A stretch of 64,000 nt of DNA from an uncultured Eubacteriales bacterium. Its GTDB lineage: Bacteria; Bacillota; Clostridia; Christensenellales; Aristaeellaceae. The translations under genes were made by a program, and so were the position numbers. The notes under the pieces were generated by a model, which was not told the DNA's origin, searched no databases, and saw only the letters and a list, made by a program, of their open reading frames with translations. Where the stretch lies: the NCBI GenBank assembly GCA_900315315.1, contig OMYT01000003.1, positions 1 to 64,000 of the forward strand. Direction: 5' to 3'. Each line of letters opens with the position of its first letter. The stretch's first letter is position 1. Shown piece by piece: positions 43,426 to 52,091 of this stretch.

Positions 43426-44217
43426 ATGAACTGGAGCGGGAAGGATCACAGCTGGGTGGTTTGCGCGTACGGGGAGAGCGCGTATCTGGAGGAGTGCGTG
43501 CGGTCCCTGGCGGGGCAGACGGTGAAGAGCCGGATCCGGATCGCGACGTCCACCCCGAACGGGCATATCCGCGGCATCGCGGAGAAGTACGGGCTGGAGG
43601 TGCTGGTGAACCAGGGAGAAGCGGGGATCGGCGGGGACTGGAACTTCGCGCTGGAAAGCGGGGAGACGGAGCTGGTGACCCTGGCGCACCAGGACGACCT
43701 GTACGCGGAGGACTATACGGCGGAGATGCTGGAGCGGATGAATAAGGCGAGGGAGCCGATCCTGTACTTTACCAACTACGGCGAGCTGCGCAGGGGCGAG
43801 AAAGTGACGAAGAACCGGCTGCTGCGGGTGAAGCGGGTGATGCTGGCGCCGGTGAGGATGTTTCCCGGGAAGAAATGGGCGAGAAGGATGTCGCTGGGGC
43901 TGGGGAACGCGATCTGCTGTCCGTCGATCACGTACCGGAAGAGTGCGATGGAGGGGGAGCGGTTCGGGAACCGGTTCAAGAGCAACCTGGACTGGGAGAT
44001 GACGGAGAAGCTGAGCCGGAAGAAGGGAAGCTTTGTATACTGCCCGAAGGTGGAGATGTATCACCGGATCCACGGGGGAAGCACGACGAGCGAGCTGCTG
44101 GAGAAGGATCTGAGGGGTGAAGAGGATCTGGAAATGATGAAGAAGTTCTGGCCGGAAGGGGTTGCGAGGGTGATGTGCAAGGCGTATTCGGCCGGGGAGA
44201 AGAGTAATCAGTTATAA
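43426..44217 (+). CDS. GT2 glycosyltransferase
   Basis: A 263-residue GT-A protein. The N-terminus (SWVVCAYGESAYLEECVRSL) is followed by IRIATSTPNGHI, in which the usual D-D-G-S motif is replaced by T-S-T-P. GIGGDWNFALESGETELVTLAHQDD contains the donor-binding acids near residue 85. The loss of the first acidic motif is uncommon but seen in some small GT2 members. No strong ribosome binding site precedes the ATG. It is a single gene with a palindromic repeat on each side. Confidence 0.78.
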   Translation: MNWSGKDHSWVVCAYGESAYLEECVRSLAGQTVKSRIRIATSTPNGHIRGIAEKYGLEVLVNQGEAGIGGDWNFALESGETELVTLAHQDDLYAEDYTAEMLERMNKAREPILYFTNYGELRRGEKVTKNRLLRVKRVMLAPVRMFPGKKWARRMSLGLGNAICCPSITYRKSAMEGERFGNRFKSNLDWEMTEKLSRKKGSFVYCPKVEMYHRIHGGSTTSELLEKDLRGEEDLEMMKKFWPEGVARVMCKAYSAGEKSNQL

Positions 44218-44235
44218 AAGATGGGTTTTTGTAGG

Positions 44236-44380
44236 GGTTGCGCTTGGAACGCATGGGGGAATCTCCGTGGAACGTCGGGGACGGATGGCGGGTAGTGAAC
44301 GGGTTGCGCTTTGGAACGCATGGGGACGGTTCTCCTCGTTCCACATGCGTGGAACTGCGGGAACCGTCCCCAGTGTTCCA
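44236..44380. repeat. palindromic repeat, copy 4 (compound)
   Basis: Two copies of GGGTTGCGCTT(T)GGAACGCATGGGG (about 44236 and 44301) precede the arms GGGGACGGTTC (44322-44332) and GAACCGTCCCC (44361-44371). Inside them lies a perfect hairpin GTTCCAC-atgc-GTGGAAC at 44338-44355. The right flank CAGTGTTCCAGAA is also present in copy 3. Confidence 0.88.
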
Positions 44381-44429
44381 GAAGAGCTGCTTGGTTGGTA
44401 GTTGAAGGTTTTTACGGGAGATATTGAGG

Positions 44430-45416
44430 ATGAATCTGTTTTATACGATCAACGACGGGTTTGTGCCGCAGCTGGGGGCTGCGGTATGCTCGGTTTGTGA
44501 GAACAACCGGGCGGCGGAGGAGATCGTGTTTTACATCGGGGCGATGGAGGTGTCGGAAGAGCACCGGGCGCAGCTGAAAGAGCTGGCGGCGGGATACGGG
44601 CGAGAGATGCGGTTCATCCCGATCGACCACCTGCAGGAGCGGCTGGGGTTCGACTTTGACACGCTGGGCTGGAGCGAGGTCGTGGTCGCCCGGCTGCTGA
44701 TGGACCGGCTGCTGCCGGAGGATGTGGAGCGGGTGCTGTATCTGGACGGGGACACGATCGTGATCGGGGACCTGGAGCCGCTATGGGAGACGGATCTGGG
44801 CGGATGCGTGATGGGCGCGTGCGCGGAGCCGACGGCGAACCGGGAACGGAAGAAGGAATTGGGGTTGGAAGGGAAGCCTTACTACAACAGCGGGGTACTG
44901 CTGGTTGATCTGACAAAATGGCGGGAAGAGAAGGCCGCGGAGAAGGTGCTGGCGTTTTACCGGGAGCGTGGGGGGAAGCTGTTTGCCCCGGACCAGGACG
45001 CGCTGAACGGCGGGCTGGCGGGGGAGATCCTGACGCTGCCGCCGAAGTATAATTTCTATAATATCTACTGGTATTATCCTTACAGGACACTGGTGAAGAT
45101 CTATCGGCCGGCGGAGTATATGGGGGAAGAGGAGTTTCGGGAGTCGGTTGAACATCCGGTGGTTTTGCATTTTTTGGGGGAGGATCGGCCCTGGAGGAGA
45201 GGGTCGAGGCATCAGTACAGGGATGAGTTCTGGAAGTATCTGAGGATGACGCCGTGGAAGGATATGGAGGAAGAAGAGGGATTTGAGGGACTGCTGAAGG
45301 GGTATCGGGTGTTTTGGAAGGTTTTGAAGCCGTTTCCGATGGTGCAGTATCGGATTATTGATAAAATGATTCCGGGGTTTATGAAATATCGGAAAAGGTT
45401 GAGGGAAAAGGGATAA
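44430..45416 (+). CDS. GT8 glycosyltransferase
   Basis: A 328-residue protein of family GT8. It begins MNLFYTINDGFVPQLGAAVCS and has VLYLDGDTIVIGDLEPLW with the DxD metal site at Asp106 and Asp108, YYNSGVLLVDLTKWRE, and FAPDQDALNGGLAGEILTLPPKYNF. It should use a UDP-hexose, often UDP-galactose or UDP-glucose, with retention. A TTG two codons upstream is a possible alternative start; ATG 44430 has a GAGG site 4-7 bases upstream. A His-x-x-Gly motif late in the chain (HFLGEDRPWRR) is typical of the family. Confidence 0.9.
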   Translation: MNLFYTINDGFVPQLGAAVCSVCENNRAAEEIVFYIGAMEVSEEHRAQLKELAAGYGREMRFIPIDHLQERLGFDFDTLGWSEVVVARLLMDRLLPEDVERVLYLDGDTIVIGDLEPLWETDLGGCVMGACAEPTANRERKKELGLEGKPYYNSGVLLVDLTKWREEKAAEKVLAFYRERGGKLFAPDQDALNGGLAGEILTLPPKYNFYNIYWYYPYRTLVKIYRPAEYMGEEEFRESVEHPVVLHFLGEDRPWRRGSRHQYRDEFWKYLRMTPWKDMEEEEGFEGLLKGYRVFWKVLKPFPMVQYRIIDKMIPGFMKYRKRLREKG

Positions 45417-45460
45417 TCGGGTATAATAAATAATTGTTTGTTGAGTGGCTAGGAACACGA

Positions 45461-45512
45461 GGGGACGGTCCCTTTTGTTCCGGCCGAACACGTAACAAAA
45501 GGAGCCGTCCCC
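45461..45512. repeat. palindromic repeat, copy 5
   Basis: GGGGACGGTCCCTTTTGTT at 45461-45479 pairs with AACAAAAGGAGCCGTCCCC at 45494-45512 with one mismatch, enclosing a 14-base centre with CGGCCG. The stem is about 19 bp, the longest of the family here. It is followed by TGTGTTCC, and it lies before the ABC transporter genes. Confidence 0.88.
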
Positions 45513-45581
45513 TGTGTTCCAAAGGAGCATGTTGATCGGTTTTGGGAGTTTTTGTTTTGTGCCGCTTTTGCGTTGGATTTG

Positions 45582-47054
45582 ATGATACAGGTGAAATGGA
45601 GTGTTAGGCAAGTGACTCAGGAAAAGACCTTGGGGAAGAAGATTTTGCTGCTGACGGTGGCGTTTGCCGTTTTGGCAGCGGTGTTTTTCTGGGTGGTGCG
45701 GGAGAACTGGGAGTATACTTCGGTACAGACGGATCCTTTGACTTCTTCGGGGCTGATTCCTTTGGCGGAGGACAGGGAGGCCGTGATCCTGCAGGAGTTT
45801 CCCTGCGAGGCGGACGAGCTGGAGCAGATTTCGCTGGTGCCGGGGCGGATCCGGCCCGAAACAGCAGGAAAGATCCGGATTACGCTACTGAAGGCAGACG
45901 GAACCGTGCTGCGGACGGTGGAACTGGACGCGGCGGGGCTGAAATATGATGAGATGAACGTGATTCCGCTGGAGCCGGCGGTGGACGGATGCCGGGGGCA
46001 GAAGCTGATCCTGCGGATCGACAGCGGGGACACGGGCGTGAGCTTCCAGTACGGGAAAACGATCACGGCGGGCAAGTTCGAGATGGAAGCGAAGGACACG
46101 GCAGGCCTGACCGTGCAGGGCACACCGCTGGAAGGCAAGGCGGTGATGGCGACCCGGGGGCAGAACAGGCTGGGACTGAGCTGGCTGGCATGGGTGCTGG
46201 CGGGCGTTTGCTACCTGGGATGCCTGTTTGTGCTGATTCGGACGGAACAGAGCGTGAAGGCGCAGAAGAACGACATATTCTTCATGATGGCGGAGGTGCG
46301 GAAGCGGTACAGCTTCCTGCTGAAGCAGCTGATCCACAGGGACTTCAAAACTAAATACCAGGCGTCGGTGCTGGGGGTACTGTGGAGCTTCCTGAACCCG
46401 CTGCTGTCGATGACAGTGTACCTGATCGTGTTCAGCCTGATTTTCCGGAGCAATATCGAATACTTCCCGGCGTACCTGCTGACCGGTATCGTGCTGTTCA
46501 ACTACTTCAGCGAGAGCACGACCCAGGGGCTGAACTCCATCGTGGTGAACCGGGCGCTGATCACGAAGGTGTATATGCCGAAGATGATCTATCCGCTGGC
46601 GAAGGTGCTGAGCTCAGCGGTGAATCTGCTGATCAGCTTCATCCCGATGTTCATTGTGATGCTGGTGACAGGGGTACCGTTCCACAAGAGCCTGCTGCTG
46701 CTGCCGCTGGTGGTGGTGTTCCTGGTGTGCTTCTGCCTGGGAATGACGCTGATCCTGAGCACGCTGAACGTGTTCTTCCGGGACACGCAGTTCCTGTGGG
46801 GGATCCTGGTCACGATCTGGAACTTCCTGACGCCGATCTTCTACCCGGAAACGATTATCCCGGCGGCGTTCCGGACGGTATACCACATGAACCCGCTGTA
46901 TCAGATCGTCTACTTCATGCGGTGCATCACGGTGGGCGGGGTGAGCCCGACGCCGCTGACATACCTGTACTGCTGCCTGGCGGCGTTTATTCCGCTGGCG
47001 CTGGGGCTGTATATCTTCCGGAAGCAGCAGGACCGGTTTGTGATCTACCTGTAA
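45582..47054 (+). CDS. wzm: ABC-2 polysaccharide export permease (Wzm/TagG type) with N-terminal beta domain
   Basis: About 490 residues. A first helix (ILLLTVAFAVLAAVFFWVV) is followed by some 135 extracytoplasmic, beta-rich residues (ELEQISLVPGRIRPETAGKIR to KTITAGKFEMEAKDTAG). A second helix (LSWLAWVLAGVCYLGCLFVLI) then leads into a complete ABC-2 permease: LIHRDFKTKYQASVLGVLWSF, about six helices, and TIWNFLTPIFYPETI near the end. Ordinary Wzm/TagG proteins lack the leading domain. The start is uncertain: ATG 45582 has a poor ribosome binding site, while GTG 45612 has GGAG 10 bases upstream. The ATPase gene follows after 13 bases. Confidence 0.85.
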   Translation: MIQVKWSVRQVTQEKTLGKKILLLTVAFAVLAAVFFWVVRENWEYTSVQTDPLTSSGLIPLAEDREAVILQEFPCEADELEQISLVPGRIRPETAGKIRITLLKADGTVLRTVELDAAGLKYDEMNVIPLEPAVDGCRGQKLILRIDSGDTGVSFQYGKTITAGKFEMEAKDTAGLTVQGTPLEGKAVMATRGQNRLGLSWLAWVLAGVCYLGCLFVLIRTEQSVKAQKNDIFFMMAEVRKRYSFLLKQLIHRDFKTKYQASVLGVLWSFLNPLLSMTVYLIVFSLIFRSNIEYFPAYLLTGIVLFNYFSESTTQGLNSIVVNRALITKVYMPKMIYPLAKVLSSAVNLLISFIPMFIVMLVTGVPFHKSLLLLPLVVVFLVCFCLGMTLILSTLNVFFRDTQFLWGILVTIWNFLTPIFYPETIIPAAFRTVYHMNPLYQIVYFMRCITVGGVSPTPLTYLYCCLAAFIPLALGLYIFRKQQDRFVIYL

Positions 47055-47067
47055 GGAGGCGAAAGAG

Positions 47068-47808
47068 ATGGACACGATCATCCGGGCGGAGAATGTATCC
47101 ATGTGCTTTCGCATGGACACGACTCGGACGACAAACCTGAAGGAATGGTTTGTGAAATGGCTGAAGCGGGAACAGAAATACGAGAAATTCTACGCGCTGA
47201 AGGATGTGAACCTGGAGGTCGAGCGCGGGGACGTGCTGGGCATCGTTGGGCGGAACGGCAGCGGGAAGAGCACGCTGCTGAAGGTCATAAGCGGGATCTA
47301 CAAGCCCACAGCGGGAAGGGCGGTATCCGCGGGACGGGTGGCGCCGATGCTGGAACTGGGGAGCGGATTCGACCCGGAACTGACGGGGGTCGAGAACATC
47401 TACCTGAACGGGGCGATCCTGGGGTTTGACGAGAAGCACCTGCAGGAGAAATACGATGAGATTCTGGACTTTTCGGAACTGGGCGAGTTCATCTATCAGC
47501 CGCTGAAAACCTATTCGAGCGGGATGGTGATGCGGCTGGCGTTCTCGGTGGCGACGATGGTGGAGCCGGAGATCCTGATCGTGGACGAGATTCTGGCCGT
47601 CGGCGACCCGGCGTTCCAGCGGAAGAGCTTCGAGCGGATGATGCAGATCATCCGGGGCGGGACGACGGTGCTGTTTGTGAGCCACAACATGGAGCAGATC
47701 CGGGAACTGTGCACGAAGGTGATGTGGCTGGACCACGGGCAGGTCCGGGAGATCGGCCCGATGAAGGACGTGTGCGACCGCTACGAGGCGGCGATGGCGC
47801 AGGGATGA
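47068..47808 (+). CDS. wzt: ABC transporter ATP-binding protein, Wzt/TagH type
   Basis: A 246-residue ATPase with Walker A GRNGSGKST near residues 61-69. The Wzt/TagH-typical signature YSSGMVMRLAFSVA starts near 149, and Walker B ILIVDEILAVGDPAF lies near 168. It lacks the C-terminal carbohydrate-binding domain found in some Wzt proteins, so recognition of the polymer must lie elsewhere, perhaps in the extra domain of the permease. A strong AAGGAGG site precedes the ATG. Its last codons overlap a possible upstream start of the next gene. Confidence 0.93.
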   Translation: MDTIIRAENVSMCFRMDTTRTTNLKEWFVKWLKREQKYEKFYALKDVNLEVERGDVLGIVGRNGSGKSTLLKVISGIYKPTAGRAVSAGRVAPMLELGSGFDPELTGVENIYLNGAILGFDEKHLQEKYDEILDFSELGEFIYQPLKTYSSGMVMRLAFSVATMVEPEILIVDEILAVGDPAFQRKSFERMMQIIRGGTTVLFVSHNMEQIRELCTKVMWLDHGQVREIGPMKDVCDRYEAAMAQG

Positions 47809-47834
47809 AGAGACCGGAGACGGAGGAAGAGGAT

Positions 47835-50783
47835 ATGTCGCAGCCGCTGGTCAGCATCGTGCTGACGCTGTACAACGACGAGCGCTTTATCGCGGAGGCG
47901 ATCGAGAGCGTAAAGAGGCAGAGCTACCAGAACTGGGAGCTGATCATCGTGGACGACGCGAGCACGGACAAGTCCGCGGAAATCGCGGAGACATACACGG
48001 ATGACGAGCGCATCCGCCTGATCCGCAACGAAAAGAACGGGCAGGTTTCCAACGCCCACAACGTGGGCGACCGGATCTGCCGGGGAGCATATATCGCGCC
48101 GCTGGACAGCGATGACCTGTGGGTCCCTGAGAAGCTGGAAAAGCAGGTGGCGTACATGGAAACACACCCGGCGTGCGGGGCGTGCCTGACGCTGGTGGAG
48201 ACGATCAACGACAAGGGCGAAACGACGGAGGACCCGGAGACAGCGGAGCTTTTCAAGGCGGAGAACCGGAGCCGGGAGGACTGGCTGAAGGAACTGATGA
48301 CGACGGGCAACCACCTGGCCAACGACAGCGCCCTGATCCGCAAGACGGTGATGGACGATATCGGAGAGAACGACCTGTGCCTGATCCAGCTGCACGACTA
48401 CGACATCTGGGTACGGGTATTACTGAAATACGAGATCCACGTGATCCAGGAGCCGATGCTGAAATACCGCAAGTTTGAGGGAAGCGGATCCCTGAGCACC
48501 GGGAGCAGGGCGAACCTGCGGCGGCTGTATTTCGAATACAGCTACATCATCGGCCGGACGGTGCGGGAGATGGACGGGGAGCTGTTCCGGAAGGTGTTCG
48601 CCGGGGTGATGAAGAACCCGGAGGCGCGGACGGAGGAGGAGATCCTGTGCGAAAAGGCGATCCTGCTGGGCGGCGACACACTGCTGTGCACGGAAAAAGG
48701 GTACGCGTTCGAGCTGTTCGAGCAGATCTTCCGAGATCCGGAGCTTACGGCGGTGATGGAAGAAAAGTACGGGATGACGCAGCACGACGTATACCGGATG
48801 ACGGGGAAGCGGGTCTACCGTGACTGGACCACGGAGGCGGAGATCGCCGAGCTGAAGGCACGGCTGCTGAGCGTGACGGCGAGCTACCATCAGGCGGCGA
48901 GCGACTTCACCGCGATTTCAAACTCGTTTTTCTGGCGGGTGACGGGGCCGGCGCGGCGGATGGTGCTGAGCGTACGCGAAAAGACGAAGAACTATGACAA
49001 AATGTATATCGCCACGCGGACGACAAAGGCCCTGATCCAGAAGGGACCGAAAGGCGCGGCGCAGCGGCACCGGGAGCTGCAGAAGACCTCCGACGCGCGG
49101 GTTATGCGGCAGATGGGCTACTACGTGACGGCGGGACAGGCGAGACGGGAGCGGCGGCAGAAATTTGAAAAGGAGATCCTGTTCAGCATCTTGGTGCCGC
49201 TGTACAACACACCGGAGAAGTACCTGCGGGAAATGATCGAAAGCGTGGAGGCGCAGACGTACCCGAAGTGGGAACTGTGCCTGGCGGACGGCAGCGACAA
49301 GGACCACGGATATGTGGAGGACATCTGCCGGAAGTACGCGGCGACGGACGAACGGATCAGGTATAAACGGCTGGAGAAAAACGAGGGCATCTGCGGGAAC
49401 AGCAACGCATGCCTGGAAATGGCAAAGGGCGAATATATCGCGCTGTTTGACCATGACGACCTGCTGCATCCTTTCGCGCTGAGCGAATACATGAAGGTGA
49501 TCTGCGGGCAGGGAGCGGATTTCATCTATTCAGACGAGAATACCTTCCACGAGAGCCCGAAGGATGCCTATTTTCCGCACTACAAGCCGGACTTCAGCCC
49601 GGACACGCTGCGGAGCTACAACTATATATGCCATTTCACAATGTTCAGCCGGGAACTGATGGAGAAGGCCGGGGGCGGCTTCCGGGACCGGTTTGAGGGG
49701 AGTCAGGACTATGACCTGATACTGCGGCTGACGGAGAAGGCGCAGCACATCGTGCACGTGCCGATGATCCTGTACTACTGGCGGAGCCACGCGGAGAGCA
49801 CGGCGGCGGACATCACAGCGAAACCGTATACGATGAAGGCGGCGAGGGCGGCACTGAGAGAGCACCTGGAGCGGATCGGGCTGAAGGGAAAAGTGAACAA
49901 CTCAGCATTGCCTTCCACCTATAAAATCCAGTACGATATCGAGGGGAAGCCGCTGATCAGCATCGTGATCCCGAACATGGACCATGCGGGCGACCTGCGC
50001 AAGTGCATCGAGTCCATCCGGGACAGGAGCACATACGGCAACTGGGAGATTATCATCGTCGAAAACAACAGCCGGGAGCTGAAGACGTTCGAATACTACC
50101 GGGAGCTGGAGCGGGACAGGCGGATCCGGGTGGTGACATATGAGGCGGGGAAGGAATTCAACTATCCCGCAATCAATAACTTTGGGGCGGCGGCGGCGAA
50201 GGGTGAATACCTGCTGCTGCTGAACAACGACATCGAGGTGATTACGCCGGACTGGATGGAGCAGATGCTGATGTTTGCCCAGCGGAAGGATGTGGGCGCA
50301 GTCGGCGCGATGCTGTACTATCCGGACGACACGGTGCAGCATGCGGGAGTTATCATCGGCGTGGGCGGCGTGGCCGGGCACGCGCATAAGTACGCGCCCC
50401 GGGGAAGCAGCGGGTATGTGAGCCGGCTGTCGATCGCGCAGAACTTATCGGCGGTGACGGCGGCGTGCATGCTGATGCGGAAAGACGTATGGGACCAGGT
50501 CGGCGGGCTGGATGTGAACTACGCGGTGGCGTTCAACGACGTGGATCTGTGCATGCGGATCCGGAAGGCAGGGTATCTGATCGTCTGGACGCCGTACGCG
50601 GAGATGTATCACTACGAGAGCAAGAGCCGGGGGGACGAGGACAGCATCGAGAAACAAACCCGGTTCCAGGGGGAGATTGACCGGTTCCTGGACGAATGGC
50701 ACGAGATTCTGGAGCAGGGGGATCCCTACTATAACCCCAATCTGACGCTGTCGAAGGAAGATTTTTCTCTGAGAGAAGAGTAA
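47835..50783 (+). CDS. three-domain GT2 glycosyltransferase
   Basis: A 982-residue protein containing three GT-A modules in a row. Module 1 (residues about 4-230) has VSIVLTLYNDERFIAEAIES and VDDASTDKS plus APLDSDD. Module 2 (about 447-690) has FSILVPLYNTPEKYLREMIE and ALFDHDDLLHPFALSEY. Module 3 (about 704-930) has LISIVIPNMDHAGDLRKCIE and LLLLNNDIEVITPDWMEQM. A helical linker of about 200 residues separates modules 1 and 2. The arrangement is that of large enzymes that add several sugars to an ABC-exported polymer such as a rhamnan. The chosen ATG has GGAGGAAGAGG upstream; ATG 47805 overlapping the wzt stop is an alternative. Confidence 0.88.
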   Translation: MSQPLVSIVLTLYNDERFIAEAIESVKRQSYQNWELIIVDDASTDKSAEIAETYTDDERIRLIRNEKNGQVSNAHNVGDRICRGAYIAPLDSDDLWVPEKLEKQVAYMETHPACGACLTLVETINDKGETTEDPETAELFKAENRSREDWLKELMTTGNHLANDSALIRKTVMDDIGENDLCLIQLHDYDIWVRVLLKYEIHVIQEPMLKYRKFEGSGSLSTGSRANLRRLYFEYSYIIGRTVREMDGELFRKVFAGVMKNPEARTEEEILCEKAILLGGDTLLCTEKGYAFELFEQIFRDPELTAVMEEKYGMTQHDVYRMTGKRVYRDWTTEAEIAELKARLLSVTASYHQAASDFTAISNSFFWRVTGPARRMVLSVREKTKNYDKMYIATRTTKALIQKGPKGAAQRHRELQKTSDARVMRQMGYYVTAGQARRERRQKFEKEILFSILVPLYNTPEKYLREMIESVEAQTYPKWELCLADGSDKDHGYVEDICRKYAATDERIRYKRLEKNEGICGNSNACLEMAKGEYIALFDHDDLLHPFALSEYMKVICGQGADFIYSDENTFHESPKDAYFPHYKPDFSPDTLRSYNYICHFTMFSRELMEKAGGGFRDRFEGSQDYDLILRLTEKAQHIVHVPMILYYWRSHAESTAADITAKPYTMKAARAALREHLERIGLKGKVNNSALPSTYKIQYDIEGKPLISIVIPNMDHAGDLRKCIESIRDRSTYGNWEIIIVENNSRELKTFEYYRELERDRRIRVVTYEAGKEFNYPAINNFGAAAAKGEYLLLLNNDIEVITPDWMEQMLMFAQRKDVGAVGAMLYYPDDTVQHAGVIIGVGGVAGHAHKYAPRGSSGYVSRLSIAQNLSAVTAACMLMRKDVWDQVGGLDVNYAVAFNDVDLCMRIRKAGYLIVWTPYAEMYHYESKSRGDEDSIEKQTRFQGEIDRFLDEWHEILEQGDPYYNPNLTLSKEDFSLREE

Positions 50784-50800
50784 GGAAGGATCATCTGCCA

Positions 50801-52036
50801 ATGGGAAGACGTCAGCAAACGATCGCATTCATTGCACTGCTCGTTATGCTTCTTGCAGTCGGAACGGCGTATTTTATCCGTCTGAAAATGCCGGTTTTCT
50901 TTATCCTGCCTATCGTCCTGACGGGAATCATCGCTATTGTGATCCACGTACATGAGGCAAAGAGAAAAGAAACCTATATAGTCAACTGCTTTGGCGGAAG
51001 GCCCGAGCAGAGCAGAAAAAAAGAATACGACCTGATCAGAATTACAGCGACAATACTGGTGATTACGACCCACGCCATTGATGCGGGAACCTCAGGAACA
51101 AGCAATGAACTGTTCAAATACGTGCTGATTTCGCTGTCAATGGTCACAAAATGCTGCAACTATCTGTTTATTATGCTGTCTGGGGCACTGTTGCTGGAAT
51201 ACAAGGAAGAGAAGCTGAGTCATTTTTACTCCCGGAGGCTTACCAGGGTCATCATTCCGATGGTCGTATACTTTCTGTTCTACCTCTGGAAGAACCAGAC
51301 CTTCTCAAGCTTCCCGGAGATATGCAACAGACTGCTGACAGGAAACATGAGCCCGGAAGCGCCGCATTTTCACCTGATGTACGCCATCCTGTCCCTGTAC
51401 ATTTCCTTCCCGTTCATGAGATACCTGTTCAAGGAAATACCATTTCGCCGGCTGACGATGATGGTTATTGTCATCTTAGGTTTTCTCGGGTTGACGCTTT
51501 TTGTGCCGCAGCCGGGCATATCCACCTTCCTGACGGGGTGGATCGGAACGGCGATCCTCGGCTACTGGGTCACAAGGGAAGAAACGAGGAAATACGATAC
51601 GGCGCTGATCATCCTGGGTGTGATTCATGTGGGCATCGTTTTTTACATCTGTGCCGCATACGATGATTATGTCTCCATCATATACGACCGTTCACCGATC
51701 ATGAGCTTTGTTTCCATGGGCATCATTGCAACCATATTCAAACTGAGGCGAACGACAAGGGAAATATCCAGAGCCGGGCGGTTCATCAGCCGGTACAGCT
51801 ATTCCATCATGCTGATTCACTGGGGAATGCTGCACTGGATCTCCATCGGGCGTTTCCATCTGTCAGCAACGGACTGGCACGGAGTGGGGATCATCACGAC
51901 ATCACTGGTTACGCTGATCGCTTCAGCAATTGCCGCGTTTGCCGCAGACAACCTGATTGTCCTGCCCATACAGAAGGCTTTTGACACCTGCTTTCGGGCG
52001 ATTGAGACCCGAAGAGGCCATAAAGCAACCGGATAG
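50801..52036 (+). CDS. acyltransferase-3 family membrane protein (OafA/WecH-like)
   Basis: A 411-residue polytopic protein. Two N-terminal helices (residues 8-50) and a short polar stretch come before the family start [19 protein letters not shown], which holds the catalytic His near residue 88. [31 protein letters not shown] is the second diagnostic block with the R-x10-H-like basic motif. Such proteins put O-acetyl or similar groups on glycans at the outer face. The two extra helices at the start are unusual for the family. It follows the triple GT2 by 17 bases. Confidence 0.85.
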   Translation: MGRRQQTIAFIALLVMLLAVGTAYFIRLKMPVFFILPIVLTGIIAIVIHVHEAKRKETYIVNCFGGRPEQSRKKEYDLIRITATILVITTHAIDAGTSGTSNELFKYVLISLSMVTKCCNYLFIMLSGALLLEYKEEKLSHFYSRRLTRVIIPMVVYFLFYLWKNQTFSSFPEICNRLLTGNMSPEAPHFHLMYAILSLYISFPFMRYLFKEIPFRRLTMMVIVILGFLGLTLFVPQPGISTFLTGWIGTAILGYWVTREETRKYDTALIILGVIHVGIVFYICAAYDDYVSIIYDRSPIMSFVSMGIIATIFKLRRTTREISRAGRFISRYSYSIMLIHWGMLHWISIGRFHLSATDWHGVGIITTSLVTLIASAIAAFAADNLIVLPIQKAFDTCFRAIETRRGHKATG

Positions 52037-52064
52037 TGACAAAGACCGTATAATCCATTATAAT
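52036..52064 (+). promoter_or_regulatory. promoter of rmlB
   Basis: GTGACA (52036-52041), a 17-base spacer and a perfect TATAAT (52059-52064). A second TATAAT lies at 52049-52054 without a good -35. The -35 begins on the last base of the acyltransferase stop. The rmlB start is 28 bases after the -10. Confidence 0.7.
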
Positions 52065-52091
52065 GAAAGCACTAAAAGCAGGAGGAAAAAA

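Noticed and set aside
40888-45512. repeats considered as a CRISPR array
   Set aside because: Copies are palindromic, separated by whole genes, variable in length and not regularly spaced; no cas genes are present.
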